DNA of 64,000 nucleotides from CAYWYR01 sp964462685 (GCA_964462685.1 CAYWYR010000004.1:121938-185937); one strand, 5' to 3'. Numbered from the stretch's first letter, positions 18,432 through 28,264 are shown. Notes: generated by a model from the letters alone, not told the origin. Made by a program: numbers and translations.

Positions 18432-20961
18432 TATAATTTACCTTATATGTTCTAGGATTTTCAGCTGATACTATTACAAAGTAAACACCTGTTTGACTGA
18501 TTCCTTCTATAATAAAAGAACTGCCGTTAGAAACAATATTAACCTGTACCGAAGCACCAGTAAGATCAACTACATTTATTGATTCTTGATTCAAACCTTC
18601 ATCGGACTCCAGAACGATTGTATTGCCTGATATGTAAACATGTTCTGAGTCTATACGGTTTCTAACGCTTGTAGAGTTGACATCAATGACAAAAGTATTT
18701 GATTCAATTTCAGAGCAGTCATTGTACGCCTTAGCGTAATATTCCCCAGCATTATTAGAGTTGATGCTTGAAAATGTTAGAGAAGAAGCTTCTTCTCCCA
18801 AGATCAACTCACCATCTTTATACCACTGATATTCAAGATTCTCACCATCAACTTCTGTTTCTATAGCCAAAGGGTCTCCCTCATCGACAGTAATATTATC
18901 TAAAGGCGCAAAATTCTTGGGGTTTTCTGTAACAAAAATATCAAATGTCTCAGATTCTGCATCAGGGGCACATTCACCTGAATATTCAACTCTATAGCTT
19001 CCTTCTTGGTCTAAGCTTATCTCGGCTATATTGAGTACGCCAGATGTTTCGCTTTCTATCACCTTATTATCGAGAAACCATGTGAAATTATTCCCAGCTT
19101 CGTTTGTAGATGCAGAGATAATCAGCTCTGCATTTTCGCAGATTGTATTTGTCTCATCAGTACCCTCTAAAGTAACGGAAGTGATCACAGGGCTTTTCCT
19201 GAATGTTATCCCATCTTCTAAAACCGCATTTGAACCGTTTGCAAGAGCTACTTTTACAATGTACTTTTCAGAGTCAAATTCAGCTTCATCAAAATTAATC
19301 AATAGGTTATCACCAATTATCTGATCATCATTATAAATAATAACATCATCAGGGTTTTCTTCGCTGGACATGGTTATTCTCGCTTCCAGATTCTCTATGT
19401 CATTTAATCTGTTGAATGAAACATTGGTAGCACCGTCCCTACAGAACTCTTCTCCGTTAGAGGGATTGTTGATACGAACACCTATATCTGAGTATCTTGA
19501 GATAACAAAGTCATTTGTACCATCTGGTCTCTCGCTTATTCCTGTCCAAGTTTTTGTGATCGATTCAGATTCTTCAACATTTGTGGCAAAGAACAGGGCG
19601 TTTTTGATATTTGAAACAGCTGTAGTTACGTCATTTCCAGGCCCACCCAAGAAAAAAGCTTTTTCTATTTCCGCACCAGATGTCGGGATATAAATAACCA
19701 AGCCATCATCATCACCATAGCTACCTTCACCCTCTGTTATCGGGAAGTTTCTGAAATCTGTTGAACCGACCAGAACAAACTGAAATAGATCCGGATCAAA
19801 GAACATGTCTTCACAGGTTTCATTACCACGAGATCCAAGAGCTGTAACAACACCTATTTCTTGAAATGATCTGGAAAAATTGAACTGAGTGATAGTCTGA
19901 AGTGGTGGAAGCACTGCAAAGAACATATCTGTTCCACCTACATTATCTGTAAGCGCTGCCTCATCCTGATAGTCAAAATTATCTTGCTTGGTAGAAGCTG
20001 TAGTTCCTGAAAAGTAAGCTGTACCATTACTAACAACTAGTGAAGCAGGTACATCATCTTGTGAGCCACCAAAATATGTAAGGTACTCAACAGTACCCCC
20101 ATCTTCGAATTTACCTACCATTAGATCGATACCACCTTCGTAAAGCTCTTTATAAGGCGTGCTTCTCCATTGGCCAAAACCGTTTCTAGGGTGTGTGGTT
20201 ATACCTGAAGAGTTAGTACCACAAAGAATATACAGATCATCGTCTTCCATTACTACATCTGCAACATAATCATCACTAGTACCGCCAAAATAAGATAGAG
20301 CGGTCAGAGAGGTACCATTCCTGTTTGTAATACCATAGAATCCATCTATACCGCTTTCATAATCCGGTTTATGAGCAAGGCTACTAGTCTTTAGATTTGA
20401 TGAAGTAGTTTCTCCGCCAAAATAAATAGAACCATCAGATTTTACACCAATGGAGGTGAGTCTGTCATCTCCGTTCCCTCCAACAATTGAAGCAGATACC
20501 ACTGAGGAAAGATCGGGGTTCAGAACAGTGATAAAACTATACTGACCTGAGTATGGATTATCTGTTAGAGTATTCGTCTCATTAAAATCAGAGCCTCTAG
20601 TGTAACCGCAGATAATTATTTCGTCATCTTCATTGACTGCGATATCAACTGCTGTATCGTTATCTTGAGTGCCGTAATATGTAGCTGCTATAACTGACAC
20701 TTCGTCAAAATCAACTTCATATATTTTCACATATAGGTCATTTAAAAAACTTAGATCTTTCTGGTACGCGTTTTCAGAAGTGAAAAGATCACCAGAATCA
20801 GTTTCTAACAGGGTATATATCCTATTGCCTTTTGAGACCATAGCGACAACATTTTCCGTATTGCCACCTCCCTCGATTGAGTTGTAAATCAAATGCTCAT
20901 AATCCTCAGCGTTAAGATTGAATACTAAGAATAGTGAGAAGAATGTAAGAATATATTTCAT
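18421..20961 (-). CDS. large secreted protein with SBBP-type repeats, Ig-like domains and a T9SS sorting domain
   Basis: ATG at 20961 is preferred (846 residues) because it starts a clean signal peptide (MKYILTFFSLFLVFNLNAED); an upstream in-frame start at 20991 adds ten residues. The N-terminal half has at least five copies of a G-G-x-x-D-D pattern spaced as propeller blades: YGTQDNDTAVDI, VGGNGDDRLTSI, FGGTSDDYVADV, FGGSQDDVPASL and LGGPGNDVTTAV. This is the SBBP repeat seen in Bacteroidota surface proteins. Two Ig-like/PKD-type domains follow (about residues 585-750, e.g. YQWYKDGEL). The last ~80 residues (ISGNTIVLESDE to the end) match the type A C-terminal sorting signal read by type IX secretion. 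It is therefore likely a surface-attached or secreted protein; its ligand is unknown. Confidence 0.8.
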   Translation of the reverse strand: MKYILTFFSLFLVFNLNAEDYEHLIYNSIEGGGNTENVVAMVSKGNRIYTLLETDSGDLFTSENAYQKDLSFLNDLYVKIYEVDFDEVSVIAATYYGTQDNDTAVDIAVNEDDEIIICGYTRGSDFNETNTLTDNPYSGQYSFITVLNPDLSSVVSASIVGGNGDDRLTSIGVKSDGSIYFGGETTSSNLKTSSLAHKPDYESGIDGFYGITNRNGTSLTALSYFGGTSDDYVADVVMEDDDLYILCGTNSSGITTHPRNGFGQWRSTPYKELYEGGIDLMVGKFEDGGTVEYLTYFGGSQDDVPASLVVSNGTAYFSGTTASTKQDNFDYQDEAALTDNVGGTDMFFAVLPPLQTITQFNFSRSFQEIGVVTALGSRGNETCEDMFFDPDLFQFVLVGSTDFRNFPITEGEGSYGDDDGLVIYIPTSGAEIEKAFFLGGPGNDVTTAVSNIKNALFFATNVEESESITKTWTGISERPDGTNDFVISRYSDIGVRINNPSNGEEFCRDGATNVSFNRLNDIENLEARITMSSEENPDDVIIYNDDQIIGDNLLINFDEAEFDSEKYIVKVALANGSNAVLEDGITFRKSPVITSVTLEGTDETNTICENAELIISASTNEAGNNFTWFLDNKVIESETSGVLNIAEISLDQEGSYRVEYSGECAPDAESETFDIFVTENPKNFAPLDNITVDEGDPLAIETEVDGENLEYQWYKDGELILGEEASSLTFSSINSNNAGEYYAKAYNDCSEIESNTFVIDVNSTSVRNRIDSEHVYISGNTIVLESDEGLNQESINVVDLTGASVQVNIVSNGSSFIIEGISQTGVYFVIVSAENPRTYKVNYIGR

Positions 20962-20993
20962 AGTTTGATCCTTTATTTTTCTTTTTAACAAAT

Positions 20994-22061
20994 TTATGCC
21001 TTACTTGTAACATAATTGTTTAAAATTTTTAATGTCTCTTCAATATCAGATGACATTTCTACTTCCAATTCGATTGTCTCTTTGAGAACTGGATGCCTGA
21101 AACTAATTTTTTTTGCGTGAAGAAGCTGCCTTTGTGCCACTTGAAAAATATCTCTGCTCAAAGAACTGACTGAGGGATAATGTTTGTTGGGTATGTTAGT
21201 TGTTCCGCCATATATACTATCAGCGATTATAGGATGCCCGTGGTGTGACAAATGAACTCTGATTTGGTGAGTCCTTCCGGTATGTAACTTGAGTTTCAAA
21301 TAAGTCGCAATACCGTAATCTTCAACTACCCAACCTTCTGTCTTAGACGGCTTGCCGATTACCGAACTTACGGCATATTTTTGCCTGTGCCGAGGGTCAC
21401 GAGTGATATTTCCTTCGATCATGAAGTGATCTTCGTTGAAATCCCCCCAGCATATCGTATGATACTCTCTTGATACTGTTCTATCTTTAAACTGTTTCTG
21501 AAGCGCACTGTGGATATTAGCATATTTTGCCACGATCAGTAGTCCTGATGTATCTTTGTCCAATCTGTGGACTAATCCAGGGGCGGGATTGCTATCATTG
21601 AAAAGAGAGTCTGATTTGAATACACTTTCCGGGTTATCTTCATCATCTGTCTCTTGATTAGCTTCAATAGTATCTCGATAACCGAAATGCCATAACAGCC
21701 CGTTAACAAGGGTTCCATCTCTATTGCCTATACCGGGATGAACTACTAGCCCATGTTGCTTATTGACTACAAGTAGATGTTCGTCTTCATATACAATATC
21801 CAAAGGGATCTCCTGAGGAATAATCTCTATGGGCGGTTCAGTTAGAAATCTGCATTCTATCTTGTCTCCTTCGGAAACCTTATAGCTGGCTTTGACTTGT
21901 TTGCCGTTTACAAGTACCTTGCCCGCATCAATTGATCTGTGTACTTTGGCTCGGGAGGCGTTTTGTATCTGGCGTGTAAGGAATACGTCAACCCTTTCTT
22001 GTTTTTTGACTCTCGGTATATCGAAACGGACGTATTTTTCTATTTTATCGGGATTATTTAT
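20994..22061 (-). CDS. rluD: RluD-family 23S rRNA pseudouridine synthase, apparent non-canonical start
   Basis: RluD-type enzymes isomerise uridines of 23S rRNA helix 69. The catalytic domain has the HRLDKDTSGLLIVAK motif with the active Asp, then LKLHTGRTHQIRVHLSHHG. The first ATG/GTG/TTG is the TTG at 21803, but the frame is open upstream and encodes a complete S4 RNA-binding domain (ERVDVFLTRQIQNASRAKVH, then GKVLVNGKQVKASYKV), as the family normally has. No ATG, GTG or TTG exists in this frame between the in-frame stop at 22071-22076 and 21803, and there is no nearby ATG in any frame. ATA at 22061 (or ATA at 22043) is therefore the likely start, giving 355 residues. The gene follows lspA by 25 bp. 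Confidence 0.88.
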   Translation of the reverse strand: MNNPDKIEKYVRFDIPRVKKQERVDVFLTRQIQNASRAKVHRSIDAGKVLVNGKQVKASYKVSEGDKIECRFLTEPPIEIIPQEIPLDIVYEDEHLLVVNKQHGLVVHPGIGNRDGTLVNGLLWHFGYRDTIEANQETDDEDNPESVFKSDSLFNDSNPAPGLVHRLDKDTSGLLIVAKYANIHSALQKQFKDRTVSREYHTICWGDFNEDHFMIEGNITRDPRHRQKYAVSSVIGKPSKTEGWVVEDYGIATYLKLKLHTGRTHQIRVHLSHHGHPIIADSIYGGTTNIPNKHYPSVSSLSRDIFQVAQRQLLHAKKISFRHPVLKETIELEVEMSSDIEETLKILNNYVTSKA

Positions 22062-22086
22062 GTGACTAACTTATTATATCAAATAC

Positions 22087-22689
22087 TTACACTTCAGTGT
22101 CGGCATCCGATTTGTTTGATTTGAAAGAAAATTCAGGAAGATGCTTTTGATAAATAAACAGCAGAACCATGCCTATGGTAACGCAAGAATCAGCAATATT
22201 GAAAACAGGAAAGTGTGAATAACCAAACATATCAGGTATATTAACCTGAATAAAGTCTACTACTTTTCCGAAGAACAAAGGACCGTAATCATAAAACACT
22301 CCGTAAAAAACACGATCTATCATATTTCCTGCTGCACCAGAAAGAATGAGAGTGAAACCAGTTACGATTCCTTTGTGTTCATTTCTGATTTTGTATATAA
22401 AAACAGCAAGTAATATAGATGCTACAATCGAGAATAGGGAAAGCAGTAATTTACCTTCCCCGAACTCGATACCGAATGCCATACCTGGATTCTCAACAAA
22501 AGTAAAGTTCAAAACACCGGGTATCACAACATCACTATCATATAACCTATAACCTTGATGCGAGATACCGAATAGTTCAAAACCTTTGAAGTAAGCTTTT
22601 GTAATCTGATCAAGCAATATAAGCGAGATAGCTATTACAAAAAAAGGTATTACAGAATTGTCTTTCTCCGAAACAACAGTTGATTTCAA
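22087..22689 (-). CDS. lspA: lipoprotein signal peptidase (SPase II)
   Basis: A 200-residue inner-membrane aspartyl protease that cleaves prolipoprotein signal peptides after diacylglyceryl transfer. Four membrane helices are visible, plus the family motifs: LILLDQITK in helix 1, FVENPGMAFGI, and the two catalytic aspartates in GNMIDRVFYG and FNIADSCVTIG. The start is TTG at 22689. It has clear work in this genome: at least four lipobox proteins are encoded in the window (near 38.4, 39.7, 40.6 and 48.2 kb). It sits between the TraR/DksA-type gene (16 bp) and rluD (25 bp), the classical lspA-rluD pairing. Confidence 0.95.
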   Translation of the reverse strand: MKSTVVSEKDNSVIPFFVIAISLILLDQITKAYFKGFELFGISHQGYRLYDSDVVIPGVLNFTFVENPGMAFGIEFGEGKLLLSLFSIVASILLAVFIYKIRNEHKGIVTGFTLILSGAAGNMIDRVFYGVFYDYGPLFFGKVVDFIQVNIPDMFGYSHFPVFNIADSCVTIGMVLLFIYQKHLPEFSFKSNKSDADTEV

Positions 22690-22705
22690 TCAGAAGACCT
22701 AATAT

Positions 22706-23164
22706 TTAGTTTTTAGGTTCGATTTTATCTATTCCATCTTCCGGGCATTTCTGATGTATCTTGTAGGAAGCCGATAGGGTGGTTATCGGTACGGTAACCA
22801 ATCTTTCTTTTGCGATCAAGCAACTGCATACCCTGCATATACCATAGGTTTTGTTTTTAACCCTTTCCATAGCTTCATCAAGCTTCTTTAGGTATTCGTT
22901 GATTCTTTGTATTTGAGCGTAGATTTTCTCTTGCTCGATAGCTTCGCTACCTTGCTCGCCCATATGCATTGAATAAACTGTACTTTCTTCCTGAGCGCTA
23001 TCAGATGTTAGATCGTCGAGTCTTTCCTTTAGCATCGAGAGTTCTTCCAAAGTCTCGTTTTTTGCTTCAAGAATATTCTCTCTGAACATCTCTAATTCTT
23101 CATCAGAATATCTGATTGAACGATCTACAGGAACTTGTTGTACTTCTTCTTCTTTTTTTGCCAT
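22706..23164 (-). CDS. TraR/DksA family zinc-finger protein
   Basis: A 152-residue protein from ATG at 23164; an upstream in-frame TTG at 23176 would add four residues. The middle is a long charged coiled-coil (about residues 20-100, starting YSDEELEMFRENILEAK), followed by a short C-terminal zinc-finger-like segment, YGICRVCSCLIAKERL. The first Cys pair (CRVC) is intact, but the second pair expected about 20 residues later is reduced to one Cys (HQKCPE), so zinc binding may be altered. DksA-type proteins enter the RNA polymerase secondary channel and tune rRNA and stress transcription; this is inferred from family. It lies between ileS and lspA, as is common in Bacteroidota. Confidence 0.85.
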   Translation of the reverse strand: MAKKEEEVQQVPVDRSIRYSDEELEMFRENILEAKNETLEELSMLKERLDDLTSDSAQEESTVYSMHMGEQGSEAIEQEKIYAQIQRINEYLKKLDEAMERVKNKTYGICRVCSCLIAKERLVTVPITTLSASYKIHQKCPEDGIDKIEPKN

Positions 23165-23231
23165 AGTAGAGGCCAATATTAAATTTTATACTTTTAGGTA
23201 GTTCGGAATATAACAATATGTTTATTCATAA

Positions 23232-26200
23232 TCAACTACTTTTATCCACTTTGAAGCGTATCTCGCCTTTGTCAGTTTCAACTGTCTCCGGAAGTTCCGT
23301 TACCTCACGTAGGATGGAGTCAGCCAAAGTCTCGTTTTTGATGTAATCACTGCTTTTGAGAAGCCTTTCTTCCAACTGGCTGTCAGCGTTGATTTTTATA
23401 TTGATCCTATCAACGATTTCGAAGCCGTTTTCTTTTCTAGCGTTCTGAACTTTGCTCACAAACTCCCGAGCAATTCCCTCATTAATCAGATCTTCGTCTA
23501 AAGTAGTATCCAGAGCTACTGTTATGCCTCTATCGGTAGATACCAGCCAACCTTCAATATCCTCAGAATAAATATCCATATATTCTGGTTTAATTGTTAC
23601 CGTTTCGCCTTCCACTTCAACTTGAATCTCGCCTTCGGCATCCATTCTGTCTATATCGCTTGACACAAAACCCTTAATTATGTTTGCGATCTTGTTTGTA
23701 GTTTTACCGAATACCTTACCCATTACAGGGAAGTTTGGTTTTGCTTTTCTTTTTACTATATCTGCGGTAGTCTCACTCAAAAACTCGATATATTTTATAT
23801 TTATCTCTTCTTTTACGATATCGGCTATAGCCTCGATATTTCTCCTATCAGCCGGTTTGCTTACAGGCACAAGTATTCTTTTTAGCGGCTGCCTTGTTTT
23901 GATCTCGGATTTTTCTCTCAGTGAGCGCGTAAGAAAAACAACACGTTGTGCTATATCCATCCTCTCTTCTAACTGGCGATCCATAAGCTTAGTGTCGCTT
24001 TTAGGAAGATCGCACATATGAACGGATAAGATATCAGTTTCGGATTTTAATAGCTGATATAAATGTTCGGAAAGGAATGGTGCTGTTGAAGACATTAGTT
24101 TTACTATTGTCAGCAATACTTCCCTAAGTGTCTGGTAGGCAGATAATTTATCATCATCTATATCACCTTTCCAAAACCGCCTTCTGTTTCTTCTTATGTA
24201 CCAGTTTGATAGATCGTTTACACAAAATTCCTGAAGGCCGCGATGAGCTCTAGTTACTTCATAGTCATCCATTTGTGATGTAAATTCTTCAACTAGGCTA
24301 TTGGATTTACTCAATATCCATCTATCTATTTCGGGCCTGTCATTAATTCCGATTACCGATTCATTACCTGTTACCCCATCAATCTCGGAATACATTGCAA
24401 AGAAATTATAGGTATTTGTCAGCGACCTGAAAAAATCAGAGATTACAGTTTTAGAAATATCATCTGTATTGAAAAGAGTAGTCTTCCATGGTGGATTATT
24501 GACTATCATATACCATCTAACGGCATCAGCACCAAGAGATTCCATTACCTCGAATGGATCAACGGTATTACCCAGCCTCTTGGACATCTTTACACCGTTT
24601 TTGTCCAGTATCAGCTCGTTAACAATTATGTTATTGAATGCTGGCCTATCAAATAAAGCCGATCCGATATTGTGCAATGTATAGAACCATCCCCTTGTCT
24701 GGTCTATTCCTTCGGCGATAAAGTCAGCGGGGAATGACTTGTCGAATAGTTCTTTGTTTTCAAATGGATAATGAAATTGTGCAAACGGCATAGATCCGGA
24801 ATCGAACCACACATCTATTACCTCGGGAACTCTACGGTATATTTTGCCGTCTTTCCTGAAAATCACGTTATCAACTACCTGCCTGTGTAGATCAAGTTCT
24901 ACAAGACCGCTCTCAAGAGCAGTCGTCAGAGGCGTTTCATTTCCGTCCTCATCTACATAAATACCTTGTTTTAGCTCTGCTATGGAGCCAATTGACATGA
25001 TATCTTCTTTATCTTCTTCATTCACCCAGAGGGGCAAGGGTGTACCCCAGTACCTATCCCTTGATAGATTCCAGTCCTTAACATCTTCAAGCCAATTACC
25101 GAATCGACCGCTACCGATTTCCTTTGGTTGCCAGTTGATTGTGTTGTTTGCCGCTATCATCTTTTCTTTATAAGCAGAGGACTCGATAAACCAAGATTCT
25201 CTAGCATAATACATTATCGGATTGCCTGTACGCCAGCAATGCGGATAGTTGTGAAGATAGTCGTTGGATGATTTATAGATCTTGCCAGCATGTTTAAGTG
25301 CTATCACAACATCTTTATCCACTCCCTCTTCAACCCTGTCATCATAAGTGAATGTTTTAATCGCTCTACCGGCGAACTCGCCCATATCTTCCGTGAGATG
25401 GCCGTTAGGGGTCACGGGCTGTATGAATGGAAGATTCTCTTTGCGGGAAATCTGATAGTCATCTTCACCAAATGCAGGGGCGATATGTACTATCCCCGTA
25501 CCGTCGGTAGTTGTTACGAAATCACCCTCTACAATCGATAGAGCTTTTGGATATTCATCTTTCTTAAGATCAGCATAAGGTAGTATTTGTTCATACTCGG
25601 TACCGAGTAGATCAGAACCTTTTATCGTATCTAAAACTTCATATTCACCATCCAAAACACTTAGCCTAGCTTCCGCGATGACTAATTTCATGTGTTCTGG
25701 TTCTTTATTCTTTAGCTTCCTGGTATGCTTAACTACCGCATAATCGATATCACTGCCGACAGCTAAAGCTACATTTGAAAATAGAGTCCACGGCGTGGTA
25801 GTCCATACCATAAGTTCGGAGTCTTTCAGTACTTCATGAGATGAGGAAGTGATTTTTAGTTTGATATAACAGCTCGGATCACGTACCTCTTTATAACCCA
25901 GTGACAACTCATGGCTAGAAAGCGGCGTAGCGATAGTAGGGGACTGCGGTACTACTTTGAAACCCCTGTAAATAAGTCCTTTTTGATAATACTGGTTAAG
26001 AGCCCACCATACCGATTCAATATATTCATTTGTGCATGTGATGTAAGGCGCGTCCATATTTACCCAATAACCCATTCTCTCGGTAAGGGTTTGCCAACCT
26101 TCATCCATATCAATATTGCGATAAACAAAATCTCGGCAGGCTTCGTTGAATTTTTTTAGCCCAAAGGTTTCAACTTCTGATTTGTCTTTTAGACCCAGCT

Positions 26201-26495
26201 CTTTTTCTACCTGAATTTCTACTGGTAGACCATGAGTATCCCAGCCGGCTTGCCGTCGCACATAGAATCCCTGAAGTGTCTTATATCTACAGATTACATC
26301 TTTTACCGTCCTACCCATCATATGGTGTATGCCTGGCCTGCCGTTTACAGTCGGGGGGCCTTCGTAAAAGTTGAAGTATTTAGATTCTTTTCGGTTCTCG
26401 AGCGTTTTATCAAATACTTTTTCTTTCTTCCAGAAATCCAAAATTTGTTTTTCTATGGACGGATAAGTGAAATTATCTTCAAGTTTCTTGAACAT
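23232..26495 (-). CDS. ileS: isoleucyl-tRNA synthetase, Bacteroidota/eukaryote-like type
   Basis: A 1087-residue class I synthetase. The HIGH-type motif reads NGRPGIHHMMGRTVKDV, the HHxM form found in Bacteroidota-like and type 2 IleRS, which are often less sensitive to mupirocin; sensitivity here is not known. The KMSKS-type motif is KNGVKMSKRLGNTVDP. The editing domain CP1 lies between them (TTTPWTLFSNVALAV), and a long C-terminal anticodon-binding region follows RWILSKSNSLV. No C-terminal Zn knuckle is visible. ATG at 26495 is preceded by a 77-bp divergent gap shared with the M16 peptidase. It heads the run ileS, TraR/DksA, lspA, rluD. Confidence 0.95.
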   Translation of the reverse strand: MFKKLEDNFTYPSIEKQILDFWKKEKVFDKTLENRKESKYFNFYEGPPTVNGRPGIHHMMGRTVKDVICRYKTLQGFYVRRQAGWDTHGLPVEIQVEKELGLKDKSEVETFGLKKFNEACRDFVYRNIDMDEGWQTLTERMGYWVNMDAPYITCTNEYIESVWWALNQYYQKGLIYRGFKVVPQSPTIATPLSSHELSLGYKEVRDPSCYIKLKITSSSHEVLKDSELMVWTTTPWTLFSNVALAVGSDIDYAVVKHTRKLKNKEPEHMKLVIAEARLSVLDGEYEVLDTIKGSDLLGTEYEQILPYADLKKDEYPKALSIVEGDFVTTTDGTGIVHIAPAFGEDDYQISRKENLPFIQPVTPNGHLTEDMGEFAGRAIKTFTYDDRVEEGVDKDVVIALKHAGKIYKSSNDYLHNYPHCWRTGNPIMYYARESWFIESSAYKEKMIAANNTINWQPKEIGSGRFGNWLEDVKDWNLSRDRYWGTPLPLWVNEEDKEDIMSIGSIAELKQGIYVDEDGNETPLTTALESGLVELDLHRQVVDNVIFRKDGKIYRRVPEVIDVWFDSGSMPFAQFHYPFENKELFDKSFPADFIAEGIDQTRGWFYTLHNIGSALFDRPAFNNIIVNELILDKNGVKMSKRLGNTVDPFEVMESLGADAVRWYMIVNNPPWKTTLFNTDDISKTVISDFFRSLTNTYNFFAMYSEIDGVTGNESVIGINDRPEIDRWILSKSNSLVEEFTSQMDDYEVTRAHRGLQEFCVNDLSNWYIRRNRRRFWKGDIDDDKLSAYQTLREVLLTIVKLMSSTAPFLSEHLYQLLKSETDILSVHMCDLPKSDTKLMDRQLEERMDIAQRVVFLTRSLREKSEIKTRQPLKRILVPVSKPADRRNIEAIADIVKEEINIKYIEFLSETTADIVKRKAKPNFPVMGKVFGKTTNKIANIIKGFVSSDIDRMDAEGEIQVEVEGETVTIKPEYMDIYSEDIEGWLVSTDRGITVALDTTLDEDLINEGIAREFVSKVQNARKENGFEIVDRINIKINADSQLEERLLKSSDYIKNETLADSILREVTELPETVETDKGEIRFKVDKSS

Positions 26496-26514
26496 CGGAT
26501 ACTTTTTTAGTTGT

Positions 26515-26547
26515 TTTGCACTGTAGTAAAAAGCAAAAATAAGTTTA
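26515..26547 (+). promoter_or_regulatory. probable promoter of the M16 peptidase gene
   Basis: TTTG (26515-26518) and TAAGTTTA (26540-26547) are separated by 21 bp and match the Bacteroidota consensus TTTG-N19-21-TAnnTTTG with one mismatch at the last base. The predicted transcript start would be about 20 bp before the ATG at 26573. Motif-based only. Confidence 0.35.
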
Positions 26548-26572
26548 TTGGAACAGAATTAATAATTAGAGC

Positions 26573-27793
26573 ATGATACAGACACATAAGATAGGTTCCA
26601 ATACACTGATAACTGATATCGATGAACAAAAAAAGGTATTCGCTTTTGGTATCACCGTACGGGCTGGCTCTTTTTTTGAGAAGGGTGATACTCCGAATGG
26701 AACCGCTCATTTTCTCGAGCATATTTTATTCAAAGGGTACAAAGGAACAGGACATCTTAAGCTTACAAGGCTTTTTGAGAGCTTAGGCATTGAAATAAAC
26801 GCCTTTACTACTAAGACTATCATTCATTTTTATATCAAAGGGCTTACCAAACACTTTAAAAAAGCTGTCATCCCTTTCCTTAGAACACTATTTCAACCAG
26901 TAATAACTGAAAAGAATGTTAACAAAGAAAAAGAGATAATAAAAGAAGAGATCATTTCTTATGAAGATGATTACGAGGAAATGATATTCGAAGATGTGGA
27001 TAAAATTGTATTCAAAGGATCAGAGCTAGCGAACCCTATTGCTGGATCTTTAAAGTCAGTAGATTCTATTACTAAAGATGATTTGGAAAGCTACCATAAA
27101 AAATCTTTTCTTTCAGGAAATATAATCTTATCATTTTGCGGAGGTGGTATTGATGTTTCTTTTCTTCAGGATAAGATATCAGAAATTGTACCATCGCAGG
27201 AAACTTCAGTTATAGATACTGGATTTGACACAAATGACATTGCTGAATCACAAAAAAAAGATATAATCGCTTCTGCTTCTCATATCGTATGGGTAGTTGG
27301 TATAGGCAGGGTGAATATGGATGACAGAATTAAGCTATCGGTACTTAACTTTCTCTTGGGCGAGGGGAACACCTCAATACTGTTCTGGGGGATAAGAGAA
27401 AAACTCGGGCTAACTTATCATATATATTCTACTCTGAATATATACTTCAACCAAGCTTACCTGTATATTTATACAAGTCTGAACCCTGAAAAAACGAAAA
27501 AAGCTGAAAGATCTATAGAAAACCTGCTATCCGACATTATATCGAATATCTCTGAGGCTCAACTTAAAAGTGCTATAACACAGATAGAGACACAGCTTTA
27601 TATGGAGAGCGAGGATATATCAATAAGAATGCAATCGAACAGTAAAGACCAGATGGTATTCGGAAGAATAATTGATATCGATGAAGTAAGAAAGTATCTG
27701 AACGGTATAAAAAAAGACGATATCAGAAAATTTGCCGATCTGATATCATCCTCTAAAAGAACAAAACTTATTTACAATGCAATAGATAGCTGA
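26573..27793 (+). CDS. M16 family zinc peptidase (processing-peptidase-like)
   Basis: A 406-residue M16B metallopeptidase. The inverted zinc motif HxxEH is HFLEH at residues 46-50, within NGTAHFLEHILFKG, and the third ligand region is the Glu-rich EKEIIKEEIISYEDDYEEM downstream, so the catalytic site looks complete. The C-terminal half contains the R/Y pair region (WGIREKLGLTYHIYS) typical of the non-catalytic lobe. These enzymes degrade peptides or process precursors; in bacteria they are commonly cytoplasmic or periplasmic. No signal peptide is seen, so this one is probably cytoplasmic. It starts with ATG 77 bp from divergent ileS and converges on rpoZ with a 3-bp gap. Confidence 0.9.
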   Translation: MIQTHKIGSNTLITDIDEQKKVFAFGITVRAGSFFEKGDTPNGTAHFLEHILFKGYKGTGHLKLTRLFESLGIEINAFTTKTIIHFYIKGLTKHFKKAVIPFLRTLFQPVITEKNVNKEKEIIKEEIISYEDDYEEMIFEDVDKIVFKGSELANPIAGSLKSVDSITKDDLESYHKKSFLSGNIILSFCGGGIDVSFLQDKISEIVPSQETSVIDTGFDTNDIAESQKKDIIASASHIVWVVGIGRVNMDDRIKLSVLNFLLGEGNTSILFWGIREKLGLTYHIYSTLNIYFNQAYLYIYTSLNPEKTKKAERSIENLLSDIISNISEAQLKSAITQIETQLYMESEDISIRMQSNSKDQMVFGRIIDIDEVRKYLNGIKKDDIRKFADLISSSKRTKLIYNAIDS

Positions 27794-27796
27794 TAT

Positions 27797-28135
27797 TTAG
27801 CTTCTATCTCTGTTATCAGACATATTGTAAGTTAATTTACCGTCAAAAATCTCACGCATTGCTATAAATGTCGGCTTAGGAAGTTTTTCGAATTCTTTGG
27901 ATATATTTATCTGGTCATAATTCACTTCTTCAGCTTCATCAGTTGATGAAGGTATGATATCGGCCATTCTATTGGATAGTTCATCCTTGATATAATCGTT
28001 TACCTGGCGGGATCTGATTCCCATAGCGACTATAGATTGGTAAATAGAGCCTTTTGAGGACTCTTGCATTCTCACTTGTACTGGGTTTACTATGTAAGTT
28101 TCCAAGTTTTGATACCTGATAATAGGATTAGACAA
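27797..28135 (-). CDS. rpoZ: RNA polymerase omega subunit-like protein
   Basis: A 112-residue protein with the omega-like helix KGSIYQSIVAMGIRSRQVNDYIKDEL, whose R-x-R-Q-V/I-N core contacts the beta' subunit, and an acidic tail region (DEAEEVNY) before PKPTFIAMREIFDGKL, the C-terminal part found in FCB-group omega subunits. It is slightly longer than the E. coli protein (91 residues). The start is TTG at 28135. An alternative assignment is a related DUF; omega is the best fit. It is monocistronic, between the M16 gene (convergent) and merR (divergent). Confidence 0.75.
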   Translation of the reverse strand: MSNPIIRYQNLETYIVNPVQVRMQESSKGSIYQSIVAMGIRSRQVNDYIKDELSNRMADIIPSSTDEAEEVNYDQINISKEFEKLPKPTFIAMREIFDGKLTYNMSDNRDRS

Positions 28136-28264
28136 ATCGAAACAATCAACAATTTAACATATTACTCTTTAAATAACAAAAAAGTTTCTTTGACTTTCAT
28201 TTTTTTAGATTAAAGTATATGTATAAATTGTAAGTATCTAAATGTATAGTTTCCAACGAGATAC

